A stretch of 26,179 bases of DNA from CAZCBJ01 sp964496705 (GCA_964496705.1 CAZCBJ010000027.1:1-26179); one strand, 5' to 3'; counted from the stretch's first letter, positions 8,566-16,795 are shown. Notes: a model not told the origin generated them from the sequence alone. Program-made: numbers and translations.

Positions 8566-9474
8566 TCAGGCCAGCGCCACCATCACCAGACCGCTCAGCA
8601 ATATCAAAATCCCCACCACTTTGGGCGGCGGCGCGGGCTCTTTCTGGATCAAGACGCCGAACAGCGCGCCAATCGGGATGCTCAACTGGCGGAAGGCGGC
8701 CAGGTAGCTGACGTTGCTGACGAAAGCCATGGCGATCAGCACCAGACCGTAGGTGCAAGTGATAATTAATCCGGTGACGGTCGCCGGGCGCCATCCCTCA
8801 CGCAGCAGTTGCGGCAAGCGCTTGCGCTCGGAAGCGGTCAGCAGTATGTAAATGCCCAGCATCAGGACAATGGCGGCAGTTTCCAGCTCCATGAACAGGA
8901 TGGCGATCTCAACCTGGCTGATGCCCATCTGCGGCAGGCTGCGCAGGATGCGCAGCGCTTCGCTGTCAACCAGCGTGTATCCGGCTGTTCCGCAGGCAGC
9001 CAGCAGAGCCAGCGCGCAGCACAGGTTGAGGTAGCTGCGCAGGCGGATGTGGCGAAAGCCCGGCTGCGGCACCAACAGGCAGCCGATCACCACGGTGAAC
9101 ATGCCAACATAACCCAACGGCGGGATGGCTTTGCCGAGTCTGAGCGCCACGGTCAAAGCTGCCACCAGGATCACCGGCAGCGCGCGCAGCAGCGGATATG
9201 CCAGGGACATATCGCCGTGGCGGTATGCGCCGGCCAGCCCCACCATGTAAATCGCCTGAAATATTCCCGCAGCGCCCAGCAAAAGCCAGACCTGCGCCGG
9301 GATATGCGCGACTGCCCGCAGATAAATCAGCACCACCGGCGACAGGCAGATCAAAGATGCCAGAGAGGCAGTTAAAAAGAACGCCCCGCTCGGAGAATTG
9401 CGTTTGCCCAGCAGATTCCAGAAGGCGTGAGCGAAGGCGGAGAAACTGATGAGCAGGACGGCGGTGAGGGTCAT
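8566..9474 (-). CDS. EamA/DMT-family membrane transporter
   Basis: 302 residues with about ten hydrophobic helices arranged as two five-helix halves, each an EamA unit (drug/metabolite transporter superfamily). The first helix holds FAHAFWNLLGKR, a typical DMT start with the N-terminal amphipathic and WN motif. The second half ends with SIPIGALFGVLIQKEP, the typical GALFG(Y/V)L..E signature of EamA proteins. The cargo is unknown; family members move sugars, amino acids or other metabolites. It is the first gene of the minus-strand run and probably the promoter-proximal one. A TATAAT lies 16 nt upstream of the ATG, and there is no Shine-Dalgarno sequence. Confidence 0.82.
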   Translation of the reverse strand: MTLTAVLLISFSAFAHAFWNLLGKRNSPSGAFFLTASLASLICLSPVVLIYLRAVAHIPAQVWLLLGAAGIFQAIYMVGLAGAYRHGDMSLAYPLLRALPVILVAALTVALRLGKAIPPLGYVGMFTVVIGCLLVPQPGFRHIRLRSYLNLCCALALLAACGTAGYTLVDSEALRILRSLPQMGISQVEIAILFMELETAAIVLMLGIYILLTASERKRLPQLLREGWRPATVTGLIITCTYGLVLIAMAFVSNVSYLAAFRQLSIPIGALFGVLIQKEPAPPPKVVGILILLSGLVMVALA

Positions 9475-9490
9475 GACGCAGAATGATGAA

Positions 9491-9496
9491 ATTATA
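9491..9496 (-). promoter_or_regulatory. -10 box for the EamA operon
   Basis: The minus strand reads a perfect TATAAT here. The predicted +1 is near 9484, giving a leader of only about 10 nt without a Shine-Dalgarno site. No good -35 is visible. It is back-to-back with the SDR promoter. Confidence 0.45.
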
Positions 9497-9502
9497 CTCT
9501 CA

Positions 9503-9531
9503 TTGACATCTTACCTTTTTACAGGTATCCT
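9503..9531 (+). promoter_or_regulatory. Sigma-70-type promoter giving a leaderless SDR mRNA
   Basis: TTGACA (9503-9508), a 17-bp spacer, TATCCT (9526-9531). Six bases later comes the ATG at 9538, exactly where +1 is expected. No Shine-Dalgarno sequence could fit, so the transcript is probably leaderless. Confidence 0.75.
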
Positions 9532-9537
9532 ACGCGC

Positions 9538-10284
9538 ATGCAATTCAAGGACCAAATCATGCTCATCACCGGCGGCGCCCACCGCCTGGGTAAAGCCCTG
9601 GCGCTGGCTTTTGCCCGCGAAGGGGCTCATATTGTGATCACCTACAACCGTTCGGCGGCGGCTGCCAGCGCAACGCGCGAAGAGATCCAGCGGCTGGGGG
9701 TGAGCGCGCTGGATTTAGGCTGCGACCAGGCCGACCCGAATCAAATTCAATCGGTGCTCGAGCAGATACGCGCCAGATTTGGCCGGCTGGACGGGCTGAT
9801 CAACTCAGCGGCCAACTTCCAAGAGATGTCTTTCTGGGAAGCCAGCCCGGATGGCTGGGATGCGGTGCTGGATGTGAACACGCGCGGACCGTTCTTCTTC
9901 ACCCAGGCGGCTGCCCGTTTAATGACAGAGAAAGGCGGGGGTGCGGTGATCAACATCCTCGATGAATCAGCCCTGGCTCCCGGGCGCAAGTATGCCATTC
10001 ACGGTGTGTCCAAAAACGCCCTATGGATGGTGACGCGCATGAGCGCGCTGGCGCTGGCCCCTGCGGTGCGCGTGAACGCCATTCTGGCCGGGGCGGTGCT
10101 GATCCCGGATGGATGGGAGGAAGAGCGCTGGCGCAGTCTGGATGCACATATCCCGCTCCAACGCACCGGAACGCCGCAGGATGTCTGCCAGGCGGCGCTG
10201 TTCCTGATGTCGGCAGGTTATGTCACCGGCGCGCTGCTCACCGTGGATGGGGGCAGCTCGCTGCGCTTCACTGAGCTGAGTTGA
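9538..10284 (+). CDS. SDR oxidoreductase, pteridine-reductase-like, with His for the catalytic Tyr
   Basis: 248 residues with a Rossmann fold: T11GGAHRLGKA at the dinucleotide site, then YNRS (36-39), an NADPH-favouring motif seen in PTR1-type pteridine reductases. NSAAN (89-93) is the usual NxAx segment. The active site reads D142, then H155 and K159. D142 to H155 is 13 residues and H155 to K159 is four, which matches the Asp-Tyr-Lys triad spacing of PTR1, but the Tyr position is His. The C-terminus (GALLTVDGGSSL) is typical of SDRs. It reduces an unknown carbonyl or pterin-like substrate, or activity is altered by the His. The start is fixed by a promoter ending 6 nt upstream. It is followed 120 bp later by the AOR gene. 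Confidence 0.85.
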   Translation: MQFKDQIMLITGGAHRLGKALALAFAREGAHIVITYNRSAAAASATREEIQRLGVSALDLGCDQADPNQIQSVLEQIRARFGRLDGLINSAANFQEMSFWEASPDGWDAVLDVNTRGPFFFTQAAARLMTEKGGGAVINILDESALAPGRKYAIHGVSKNALWMVTRMSALALAPAVRVNAILAGAVLIPDGWEEERWRSLDAHIPLQRTGTPQDVCQAALFLMSAGYVTGALLTVDGGSSLRFTELS

Positions 10285-10370
10285 GCTGCGAGGCTGGTCG
10301 AATTGATGTTGGACGGTCGCTGTGTCCGCTACCATCGCGCCCATTGCGGGTTATTGCATGTATGATTGCC

Positions 10371-10399
10371 TGGCAAAGATGTGTGCGGCTGGATAAGAT
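10371..10399 (+). promoter_or_regulatory. Candidate promoter for the AOR gene
   Basis: TGGCAA (10371-10376), 17 bp, TAAGAT (10394-10399), with the ATG 5 nt later at 10405. That again places +1 on or next to the start codon. The hexamers are only moderate matches. The rest of the 120-bp gap after the SDR gene holds nothing else I can identify. Confidence 0.4.
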
Positions 10400-10404
10400 G
10401 ACCA

Positions 10405-12384
10405 ATGGCTGATCGGCTGCCTGCGGTTGTCACGGGGAAGATCTTGTGGGTTGATTTAACCCTGGGTTCCTGCACGGAGGAGCGGGTTCCTCCTGCTGTC
10501 TATGAACGATTTCTGGGCGGGCCGGGACTGGCGGCCTGGCTGTTGTATCAACGCATCCCGGCGGGCGCGGATGCGCTTGGCCCGCACAATGTGCTGGCTT
10601 TTACCAGTGGGCTGCTCACCGGCAGCGGCGCGCTGATGAGCGGGCGCTGGAGCGTTTGCGCCAAGTCACCGCTGACCGGCACGTGGGGTGAGTCCAACTG
10701 CGGGGGCAACTTCGCGCCGGCGATCAAGTCGGCAGGTTACGACGGCATCTTTTTCAGCGGTGTCAGTTCAAGACCCTGTTATCTGTATCTCTGCGACGGT
10801 AAGGTTGAATTGCGCGATGCAGACGAACTGTGGGGCTTGGACACGCTCGAAACCGAGGCGCGCATCCGGGCTGAGCTGGGGCGGCAGACGGCGGTGGCTT
10901 GCATCGGGTCAGCGGGTGAGAGATTATCTCTGCTGGCGGGGATCGCCAACGACGGCGGTCGGATGGCGGCGCGTTCGGGATTAGGCGCGGTGATGGGCGC
11001 CAAGCGGCTGAAGGCGGTGGCGGTGGGTGGGGCTTCGACCGGGGTTGTCGCGGCGGATGGGATGGCAATCGCGCAATTGAACAAGGCCTGCCAACGCTGG
11101 ATCCAGATGCGGCTGCCTTTCTTCTCCGGGCCGACTTTTGCCTGGGTGGGGCGCGGGCTGCTAGGCTGGCTGCCGCTGGCGCTGCGCATGGATGGGATGC
11201 TCTACCGCACCGTCCTGCGCAAATGGGGCACCAGCGGGATGAACCAGGCGGGGATCGAAATGGGCGACGGACCATTGCGCAACTGGCTTGGCACCCCCGC
11301 GGATTATCCGCTGAGCGCTTCGCGCAGCATCGACCCCGACCGCATGCGCGCCCGCGAAACCGACAAATACGCCTGCGCGGAGTGTCCGCTGGCCTGCGGG
11401 GGTCACTGCCGGATGAAGGACGGACGGCGTTCGCACAAGCCGGAGTATGAAACCACACTGGCCTTTTCTGGAATGCTGCTCAACCAGGATTTGGACAGCA
11501 TTTATACGATCAATGACTTGCTCAACCGGGCGGGGATGGATTCCATCTCTGCCGGGGCGGCGGTGGCGTTTGCCATCGACTGTTATCAGCAGGGCTTGTT
11601 GCGCCGGGAAGACACCGGCGGACTGGAACTGGACTGGGGTAACAGCGCTGCCATCCTGACTCTGGTGCAATGGATGATCGCGCGCGAGGGCATCGGCGCG
11701 CTGCTGGCGGACGGCACGCTGATCGCGGCGGGCAAGATCGGCGGAACGGCGCTGGAAGTTGCCATGCAGGCCGGCGGGCAGGAGCTGCCCATGCACGATG
11801 GGCGCGGCGATCCCGGTTACGCGCTGCACTACGCGGTGGAGCCGGTGCCCGGACGGCACATGTACGGGTCGTACCTGTTCTACGAGATGTTCCAGCTTTG
11901 GACGCGGGTGAAAAACCTGCCCCGGCCCTGGCCGTTGATCTATGTCAAGCAACGCCGTTATCTGCCTGACCGCGAAAAGGCGGCCTGGGCGGCGGCCTGC
12001 AGCCAGTTCACCCAACTGCTCAACGGCGCGGGAGTGTGCACTTTTGCGGCGTTCCTGGGGGTTCACCGTTTTCCTTTTTTTGAATATCTCAACGCTGCCA
12101 CCGGCTGGGATAAATCGCCGGACGAGATCATGCGCATCGGCTGGAACATCCAGACGCTGCGCCAGGCGTTCAACCTGCGCCAGGGGGTTGCGTTGTGCCA
12201 GAAACTCTGCCAACTGCGCCGCACCGAGCCGGCGTTGACCAGCGGGGTGAACAAAGGCCGTCGCGCGCGGCTGGATGTGCTCATCCCGCTGTATTATGAA
12301 CGCATGGGGTGGGATATGGAGAGCGGCGAGCCGCCGATGGATGAGGTGGAGCATATGTTAACCGGGCTGGATACACAAGCTTAA
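10405..12384 (+). CDS. Aldehyde:ferredoxin oxidoreductase family protein (tungstopterin)
   Basis: 659 residues, slightly longer than the roughly 600-620 usual for the family. The N-terminal domain begins GKILWVDLT and includes SGLLTGSGALMSGRWSV and GTWGESNCGGNFAPAIKSAGYDGI, the standard AOR_N signatures for the bis-pterin tungsten site. The 4Fe-4S ligands are C324, C327 and C331 (CAECPLAC) with the distal C545 (GVCTF). The two pterin-binding motifs written DxxGL(D/C) in Pyrococcus AOR read NRAGMD (from N374) and NGAGVC (from N540) here. The enzyme would oxidise an aldehyde to an acid with ferredoxin; the substrate is unknown, and a sugar-derived aldehyde is a reasonable guess. No ferredoxin gene is adjacent. 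GTG/ATG alternatives upstream are out of frame. Confidence 0.9.
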   Translation: MADRLPAVVTGKILWVDLTLGSCTEERVPPAVYERFLGGPGLAAWLLYQRIPAGADALGPHNVLAFTSGLLTGSGALMSGRWSVCAKSPLTGTWGESNCGGNFAPAIKSAGYDGIFFSGVSSRPCYLYLCDGKVELRDADELWGLDTLETEARIRAELGRQTAVACIGSAGERLSLLAGIANDGGRMAARSGLGAVMGAKRLKAVAVGGASTGVVAADGMAIAQLNKACQRWIQMRLPFFSGPTFAWVGRGLLGWLPLALRMDGMLYRTVLRKWGTSGMNQAGIEMGDGPLRNWLGTPADYPLSASRSIDPDRMRARETDKYACAECPLACGGHCRMKDGRRSHKPEYETTLAFSGMLLNQDLDSIYTINDLLNRAGMDSISAGAAVAFAIDCYQQGLLRREDTGGLELDWGNSAAILTLVQWMIAREGIGALLADGTLIAAGKIGGTALEVAMQAGGQELPMHDGRGDPGYALHYAVEPVPGRHMYGSYLFYEMFQLWTRVKNLPRPWPLIYVKQRRYLPDREKAAWAAACSQFTQLLNGAGVCTFAAFLGVHRFPFFEYLNAATGWDKSPDEIMRIGWNIQTLRQAFNLRQGVALCQKLCQLRRTEPALTSGVNKGRRARLDVLIPLYYERMGWDMESGEPPMDEVEHMLTGLDTQA

Positions 12385-12402
12385 GCTGCTTCTGCCAAGC
12401 TC

Positions 12403-12432
12403 TTGACAGTGATGAGTGTTTGTTGCTAGACT
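12403..12432 (+). promoter_or_regulatory. Promoter of the clan GH-A glycosidase gene
   Basis: TTGACA (12403-12408), 18 bp, TAGACT (12427-12432). The predicted +1 is near 12439. This leaves a leader of about 31 nt holding AGGAGG at 12460-12465, four bases before the ATG. Confidence 0.6.
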
Positions 12433-12469
12433 GAGCATGTTCTCACAATCACACAATCCAGGAGGCGCC

Positions 12470-14467
12470 ATGTCATCCAATTTGATCTTGCAATCAAAGG
12501 GTTTGTTGGGCGGTTTGCGGCAGGAGGCTCAGCTCGGTTTACTGCCGGACAGCCAGTGGTTCACCGCGCAAGATGTCGGCGACGGTCTTTCATTTGAGTT
12601 TCCTGCTGGCGCGCTCGAAGGCATGCAGTGCCTGAGTGCCGATTTTGTGCTGGATGGCAATGTGGCAGCCGTGTTCGTACTGGTGCTGCAGGAGGGCGAG
12701 GACGGCCCGGCTTTCGGGATGAGCTTTGGGCTGCTCAACCAGTGTCAGGCGCGCATGCGGGTGCCGCTTGAGGCGGTGAACCAGAATGTGTGGATGTATC
12801 CGCGCGAAGGCGCCTGGCTCAAACCCACCTGCCGTATGGGCCGGGTGGACTTGAGCCAGGTGGACCGCCTCACTTTGACGGTTGACCGCATGTCATCAGC
12901 GGATGTGCGCTGGTGCATGACGCCGTTGACAGCGACTGCGGTGCTTCCGCCGCGGCTGGAACAACCGCTGCTGCCCCAAGGCGCGCTGCTGGATGAGATG
13001 GGGCAGAGCCGCCTGCACGATTGGCCGGAGAAAACCCGCAGCGTGGAGGAGATGAAGCTGCGTATGCGCAGCCAACTCCATCAGGCGCCGGCGATGCGCT
13101 GGCCGGAAGGCTGGTCGCGCTGGGGCGGCTGGCAGGCGCTCAATTTCGGGGCAACCGGCTGGTTCCGCACCCATCAGGATGGCAAGCGTTGGTGGCTGGT
13201 GGACCCGGACGGCTGCGCATTTTGGTCCAGTGGATTGGATTGTGTGGAGGTGGACACGGATGCCAATATCGCCGGGCTGGAAAACGCGTTGGAGTGGGCG
13301 CCAGCGGCAGAAGGTGAGTTCGCGCCAGCCCACCCGCGCCCGGAGATGGCCAATTTCCTGGCTGCCAACCTGATCCGCGCCTTTGGCGCGCAGAACTGGC
13401 AGGCAGCCTGGGCGCAGATCGCGCTGGGTTTTCTGCGCGATGCTGGCTTTAACACGGTGGCCAACTGGTCGGATTGGCAGGCGGCGCAGCGCGCGGGCTT
13501 TCCGTATGTGCGTCCGCTGGAGAGCCGCCATTTTGCCCAGACGCCCAATGTGTACCGCGATTTCCCGGATGTCTTTCACCCGGCCTTTGCCGAGGACGCG
13601 CGCGCCTATGCCGGGCAGTTGCGCCCCACCGCCGAGGATGCGGCTTTCATCGGCTATTTTCTGATGAACGAGCCGACCTGGGGCTTTGCCACAGAGAATC
13701 CTGCCAGGGGCATGCTGTTCAACACCCCTCACTGCCGGACGCGCAGAAGCCTGGCCGACTATCTGCGCAAACGTTATGTCTCAGAAACGGCTCTTTCCAT
13801 TGCCTGGAATATGCCGGTGACTTTTGCCCAATTGGAGGATGGAGAGTGGAGCGCGGAGCTGTCCCCCACGGCTGAGGCAGACCTGGCGGACTTCAGCTCG
13901 GTGATGGTCAAGGTCTTTTTCTCCACCCTGTCACGCGCCTGCCGCGAAGTGGACCCGCACCACCTCAACCTGGGTGTGCGCTATTACACCATCCCGCCGG
14001 AATGGGCGTTGGAGGGCATGCGCACTTTCGACGTTTTCAGCATGAACTGTTACCGGCGGCGCATCCCGCGGGATGAAATCGCCGAGATCGCCAGCCTGCT
14101 GCACATGCCGGTGATGATCGGCGAATGGCATTTTGGCGCGTTGGACGCCGGGTTACCCGCCAGCGGGATTGGCGCGGTGACCAACCAGCAGGAACGCGGC
14201 AAGGCTTACCGTGTTTACCTGGAAGATGCCGCCGCCTGCCCGGATTGCGTCGGCGCGCACTATTTCATACTCTACGACCAATCAGCGCTGGGCCGCTTTG
14301 ATGGTGAAAATTACAATATCGGCTTCCTGGATATCTGCCACCGGCCGTACGAGCTGCTGGTGAAGGCTGCGCAGGAAAGCCATGGACGAATGTATGCGCT
14401 GGCTAGCGGACAGGAAACACCCTTTGCAGACCAGCCGGCGTACACGCCGCCGCTCTTTTACGGTTGA
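12470..14467 (+). CDS. Clan GH-A glycoside hydrolase (agarase/GH50- or GH42-like)
   Basis: 665 residues from the ATG at 12470. I prefer this start to an in-frame GTG at 12416 because AGGAGG precedes it and the extra residues fall in the leader. An N-terminal beta-sandwich-like region (about 1-190) leads to a TIM barrel that begins GWFRTHQDGKRWWLVDPDGCAF, a stretch also seen in agarase-type enzymes. The likely acid/base is E401 in FLMNEP and the nucleophile E552 in IGEWHFG, at strands 4 and 7 of a clan GH-A barrel. QSALGRFDGENYNIGFLD resembles the C-terminal barrel end of GH42/GH50 proteins. There is no signal peptide. The substrate is unknown; a beta-galactoside is possible. It overlaps the end of the convergent radical-SAM gene by 10 bp. 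Confidence 0.75.
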   Translation: MSSNLILQSKGLLGGLRQEAQLGLLPDSQWFTAQDVGDGLSFEFPAGALEGMQCLSADFVLDGNVAAVFVLVLQEGEDGPAFGMSFGLLNQCQARMRVPLEAVNQNVWMYPREGAWLKPTCRMGRVDLSQVDRLTLTVDRMSSADVRWCMTPLTATAVLPPRLEQPLLPQGALLDEMGQSRLHDWPEKTRSVEEMKLRMRSQLHQAPAMRWPEGWSRWGGWQALNFGATGWFRTHQDGKRWWLVDPDGCAFWSSGLDCVEVDTDANIAGLENALEWAPAAEGEFAPAHPRPEMANFLAANLIRAFGAQNWQAAWAQIALGFLRDAGFNTVANWSDWQAAQRAGFPYVRPLESRHFAQTPNVYRDFPDVFHPAFAEDARAYAGQLRPTAEDAAFIGYFLMNEPTWGFATENPARGMLFNTPHCRTRRSLADYLRKRYVSETALSIAWNMPVTFAQLEDGEWSAELSPTAEADLADFSSVMVKVFFSTLSRACREVDPHHLNLGVRYYTIPPEWALEGMRTFDVFSMNCYRRRIPRDEIAEIASLLHMPVMIGEWHFGALDAGLPASGIGAVTNQQERGKAYRVYLEDAAACPDCVGAHYFILYDQSALGRFDGENYNIGFLDICHRPYELLVKAAQESHGRMYALASGQETPFADQPAYTPPLFYG

Positions 14468-15369
14468 TCCAGCCGAAAGCCCAGTTCGCATGCCAGCGTC
14501 TTTACCTGTTGATATTCTGCCGGTGTGATGCGCCGGTTGAGCTGCGGGTGATCGCTGGCCAGGTATTCCGGGCGGTATTGATCCATCAGGTTGAGATAGG
14601 TGCGGTTCGAGATTTCGCTGGCTAAAAAGCGCAGGATGCGCGCACTGCCTGCCAGGGCGTCGGGCAGCACCAGGTGGCGCACCAGCAGCCCGCGCTGCGC
14701 CAGACCGTCGGCGCCGATGCGCAGGTCGCCGGTCTGACGGTGCATTTCCTTGACGGCCGCCTGATTGACCGCTGGGTAATCCCGCACCCCCGACAGCGCC
14801 CACGCCGTCTCTTCATCGGCATATTTCATATCCGGCATGTAGATATCCACCACACCATCCAACCGCTGCAGACTTTCCAGCGAGTCGTAACCGCCGCTGT
14901 TAAAAACCAGCGGCAGGGTCAATCCTGCCTGTGCAGCCAGCAGCAGCGCGGCGAGGATTTGCGCAACCACATGACTGGGCGAAACCAGGTTGATGTTATG
15001 GCAGCCCATCTGCTGCATATCCAGCATGATCGCGGCCAGCTCAGCCGCATCCACCTCGGCGCCGCGGCTGGACTGGCTGATGTCGAAATTCTGACAGTAG
15101 ATGCAGTGAAGATTGCAGCGGGTGAAAAAGATGGTGCCAGAGCCGCGCCAGCCGCGCAGTGGATTCTCCTCGCCCAGATGGGGACCATAGCTGGAGACGC
15201 GTGCAAACTCGCCGGTGTGGCACTCTCCCTGCTGCCCAGCCAGGCGATCCACCCCGCAATGCCAGGCGCAACCGTCACACTTCGCCAGGCTAGCCTGTGC
15301 TTCCAGCGCGCGTTTACGCAGCTCGCCAGATTTGAACAGGTTCAGGTAGGACGGGGTCGCTGCGCACAC
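14458..15369 (-). CDS. Radical SAM protein, pyruvate-formate-lyase-activase-like (COG1313 type)
   Basis: 303 residues. The radical-SAM 4Fe-4S motif is C85-NLH-C89-IY-C92 (CxxxCxxC). Upstream is a second Cys group, C31-DG-C34-AWH-C38 with C50, typical of this activase-like family and possibly a metal or second cluster site. The later VFNSGGYDS and YMPDMKYAD are family hallmarks. Family members are often annotated as glycyl-radical activases, but most have no proven partner, and none is visible here. The start is GTG at 15369: an ATG two bases upstream is in a dead frame, and AGGA lies just before, overlapping the TAG of the amidohydrolase gene. The 3-bp gap to that gene argues for translational coupling and a shared role. 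Confidence 0.85.
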   Translation of the reverse strand: MCAATPSYLNLFKSGELRKRALEAQASLAKCDGCAWHCGVDRLAGQQGECHTGEFARVSSYGPHLGEENPLRGWRGSGTIFFTRCNLHCIYCQNFDISQSSRGAEVDAAELAAIMLDMQQMGCHNINLVSPSHVVAQILAALLLAAQAGLTLPLVFNSGGYDSLESLQRLDGVVDIYMPDMKYADEETAWALSGVRDYPAVNQAAVKEMHRQTGDLRIGADGLAQRGLLVRHLVLPDALAGSARILRFLASEISNRTYLNLMDQYRPEYLASDHPQLNRRITPAEYQQVKTLACELGFRLDQP

Positions 15370-15372
15370 ATC

Positions 15373-16662
15373 CTAAAATCCCAGTTTGAAAAATTCGTTG
15401 GCGTTGCCGAACAACCAGGCATAAGCCACTTCCTGCGCCTCCAGCAGGCTGAGATAATCTTCTTCCACCAAATCAGCCAGCGCGATGGCGATATTCTCAC
15501 GTCCGATCTGAGCGTGCGCCCAGGCGTGCGTCACGTAGTCTCCGCCGAAATCCGAGCCGTAGCCGTGAATCTTGCAATGTGGAATGCTGGAAAGGGCTTG
15601 CTTGAACATATTCTGACAATAGATGGGATCAATGATGTTGGCCCAGCAGAAGTCAATCGACACATTGCGGTAGTTTTTGGCCAGGAAGAGTAGTTCGCCG
15701 CTGTAGGGCCAGTTGGCATGGAACAGGTCAAAGCGGGTGTCGCGATGCAGCTCCAGAACGCTGGTCAGAAGGATGGCGTTGGTCTTGGTAATTTCATTGC
15801 GAAAACCGGCCATGTGCCCGGTATGTATTTGTACTGGCAGGTCCAGGTCGCGCGCCATGCGCATGAACTCGTGGAAGAGAAAGTCGCTGAGTGGTTTGAC
15901 CTGGTCAGGGTAGGCTGCTGTGCGGCGCGGGTCGGCGATGATCCAGTTAAAAACCTCCTCAGCCTGGTGGCGGGTGGGATTTCCAAAGGTCAATGTGCGC
16001 TCGTAAGCGGATTGGTCTTTGAAGGCCACCGCGCCCAATTTCTTGTAGGCTTCAAACATCCTCCAGCATGCGCTGAGATATTCATCCAGAGAAGTGATGG
16101 TGCGGTTCAGCACCTCGCCCAGGTAGTTGATGCTGTCGTAGTTTTTCACGGCGTGGAATCCTGGCAGTGAGATGACCAGGCGCCCGCGCGGCGTGACTTT
16201 CAAAGTGCCGTCGACCACCTTTTTTAGATCAGGCCAGACATCCTCCAGGCGGACGACGATGTTTGCTTTCGTCAGGATCTTCTCAAAGACAACTTCGTTG
16301 CCGCAATCGACGATCTCCCGGCCAACGTGCTGCAGGGCGGACAGACTCATCTGCTCCTCGCCGTAATATTCTTTCATCACCCGTCTGACCGCCTGAGCAT
16401 AGCCGGTATGGCAAGTGCGTTTCCAAATTTTCTCAAAAACCGGCCAGCGTTCTTCCAATGGTTTTTGCGTATCTTGAATCAATTGCATTTCTGCCTCGGA
16501 CGAGGCGCTGAACACATCGGAGATAAAGTAGCCGTCCATGATCGCCAGGATCGGGTCGGTTGGGGTGGGGCCGCATTGGGTCGAATGGTCGTGGCAATCA
16601 ATCAGCGGCAGCGCATCGATAAACGAGCGCAATTCGGGGTAGCATTTGGCCTGACTTTTCAT
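15373..16662 (-). CDS. Amidohydrolase-superfamily protein (amidohydrolase_2/uronate-isomerase-like)
   Basis: 429 residues from the ATG at 16662, which has GGAGG 7 nt upstream. A longer in-frame start at 16692 lacks such a site. The N-terminus carries H24-D-H26 in LIDCHDH, the HxH metal-ligand motif of the amidohydrolase barrel. Later come QIHTGHMAGF, LFHANWPYSGEL and GYGSDFGGD, which supply the strand-5, strand-6 and strand-8 ligands (His, His, Asp). The layout is closest to the amidohydrolase_2/uronate isomerase branch, which acts on carboxylated sugars or aromatic acids. The exact substrate cannot be assigned. It is cytoplasmic and is transcribed with the radical-SAM gene, whose start lies 3 bp past its stop. 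Confidence 0.82.
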   Translation of the reverse strand: MKSQAKCYPELRSFIDALPLIDCHDHSTQCGPTPTDPILAIMDGYFISDVFSASSEAEMQLIQDTQKPLEERWPVFEKIWKRTCHTGYAQAVRRVMKEYYGEEQMSLSALQHVGREIVDCGNEVVFEKILTKANIVVRLEDVWPDLKKVVDGTLKVTPRGRLVISLPGFHAVKNYDSINYLGEVLNRTITSLDEYLSACWRMFEAYKKLGAVAFKDQSAYERTLTFGNPTRHQAEEVFNWIIADPRRTAAYPDQVKPLSDFLFHEFMRMARDLDLPVQIHTGHMAGFRNEITKTNAILLTSVLELHRDTRFDLFHANWPYSGELLFLAKNYRNVSIDFCWANIIDPIYCQNMFKQALSSIPHCKIHGYGSDFGGDYVTHAWAHAQIGRENIAIALADLVEEDYLSLLEAQEVAYAWLFGNANEFFKLGF

Positions 16663-16706
16663 TATTTTTCCTCCAGTATGGGATGGATGCATCTCCGCTG
16701 GAATTG

Positions 16707-16712
16707 ATTATA
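16707..16712 (-). promoter_or_regulatory. -10 box for the amidohydrolase operon
   Basis: The minus strand reads TATAAT here, putting +1 near 16700 and leaving a leader of about 38 nt with GGAGG. The -35 is poor. A short palindrome, TCTTC-A-GAAGA (about 16720-16730), lies just upstream and could be an operator. Confidence 0.45.
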
Positions 16713-16746
16713 CGGCTTTTCTTCAGAAGATTGCTCCTGAAAACCG

Positions 16747-16775
16747 TTGTAACTAAGGCGGTTTTCTGATATGAT
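16747..16775 (+). promoter_or_regulatory. Strong promoter of the PilZ gene
   Basis: TTGTAA (16747-16752), 17 bp, TATGAT (16770-16775), with TG at 16767-16768 making an extended -10. The predicted +1 is near 16782, about 69 nt before the Shine-Dalgarno-led ATG. It is divergent from the amidohydrolase promoter. Confidence 0.7.
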
Positions 16776-16795
16776 ATAAGCACATAGGTTATGCG

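Noticed and set aside
12416..12469. A longer N-terminus of the clan GH-A protein from GTG 12416
   Set aside because: The extra 18 residues overlap the predicted promoter and leader, and AGGAGG stands directly before ATG 12470.
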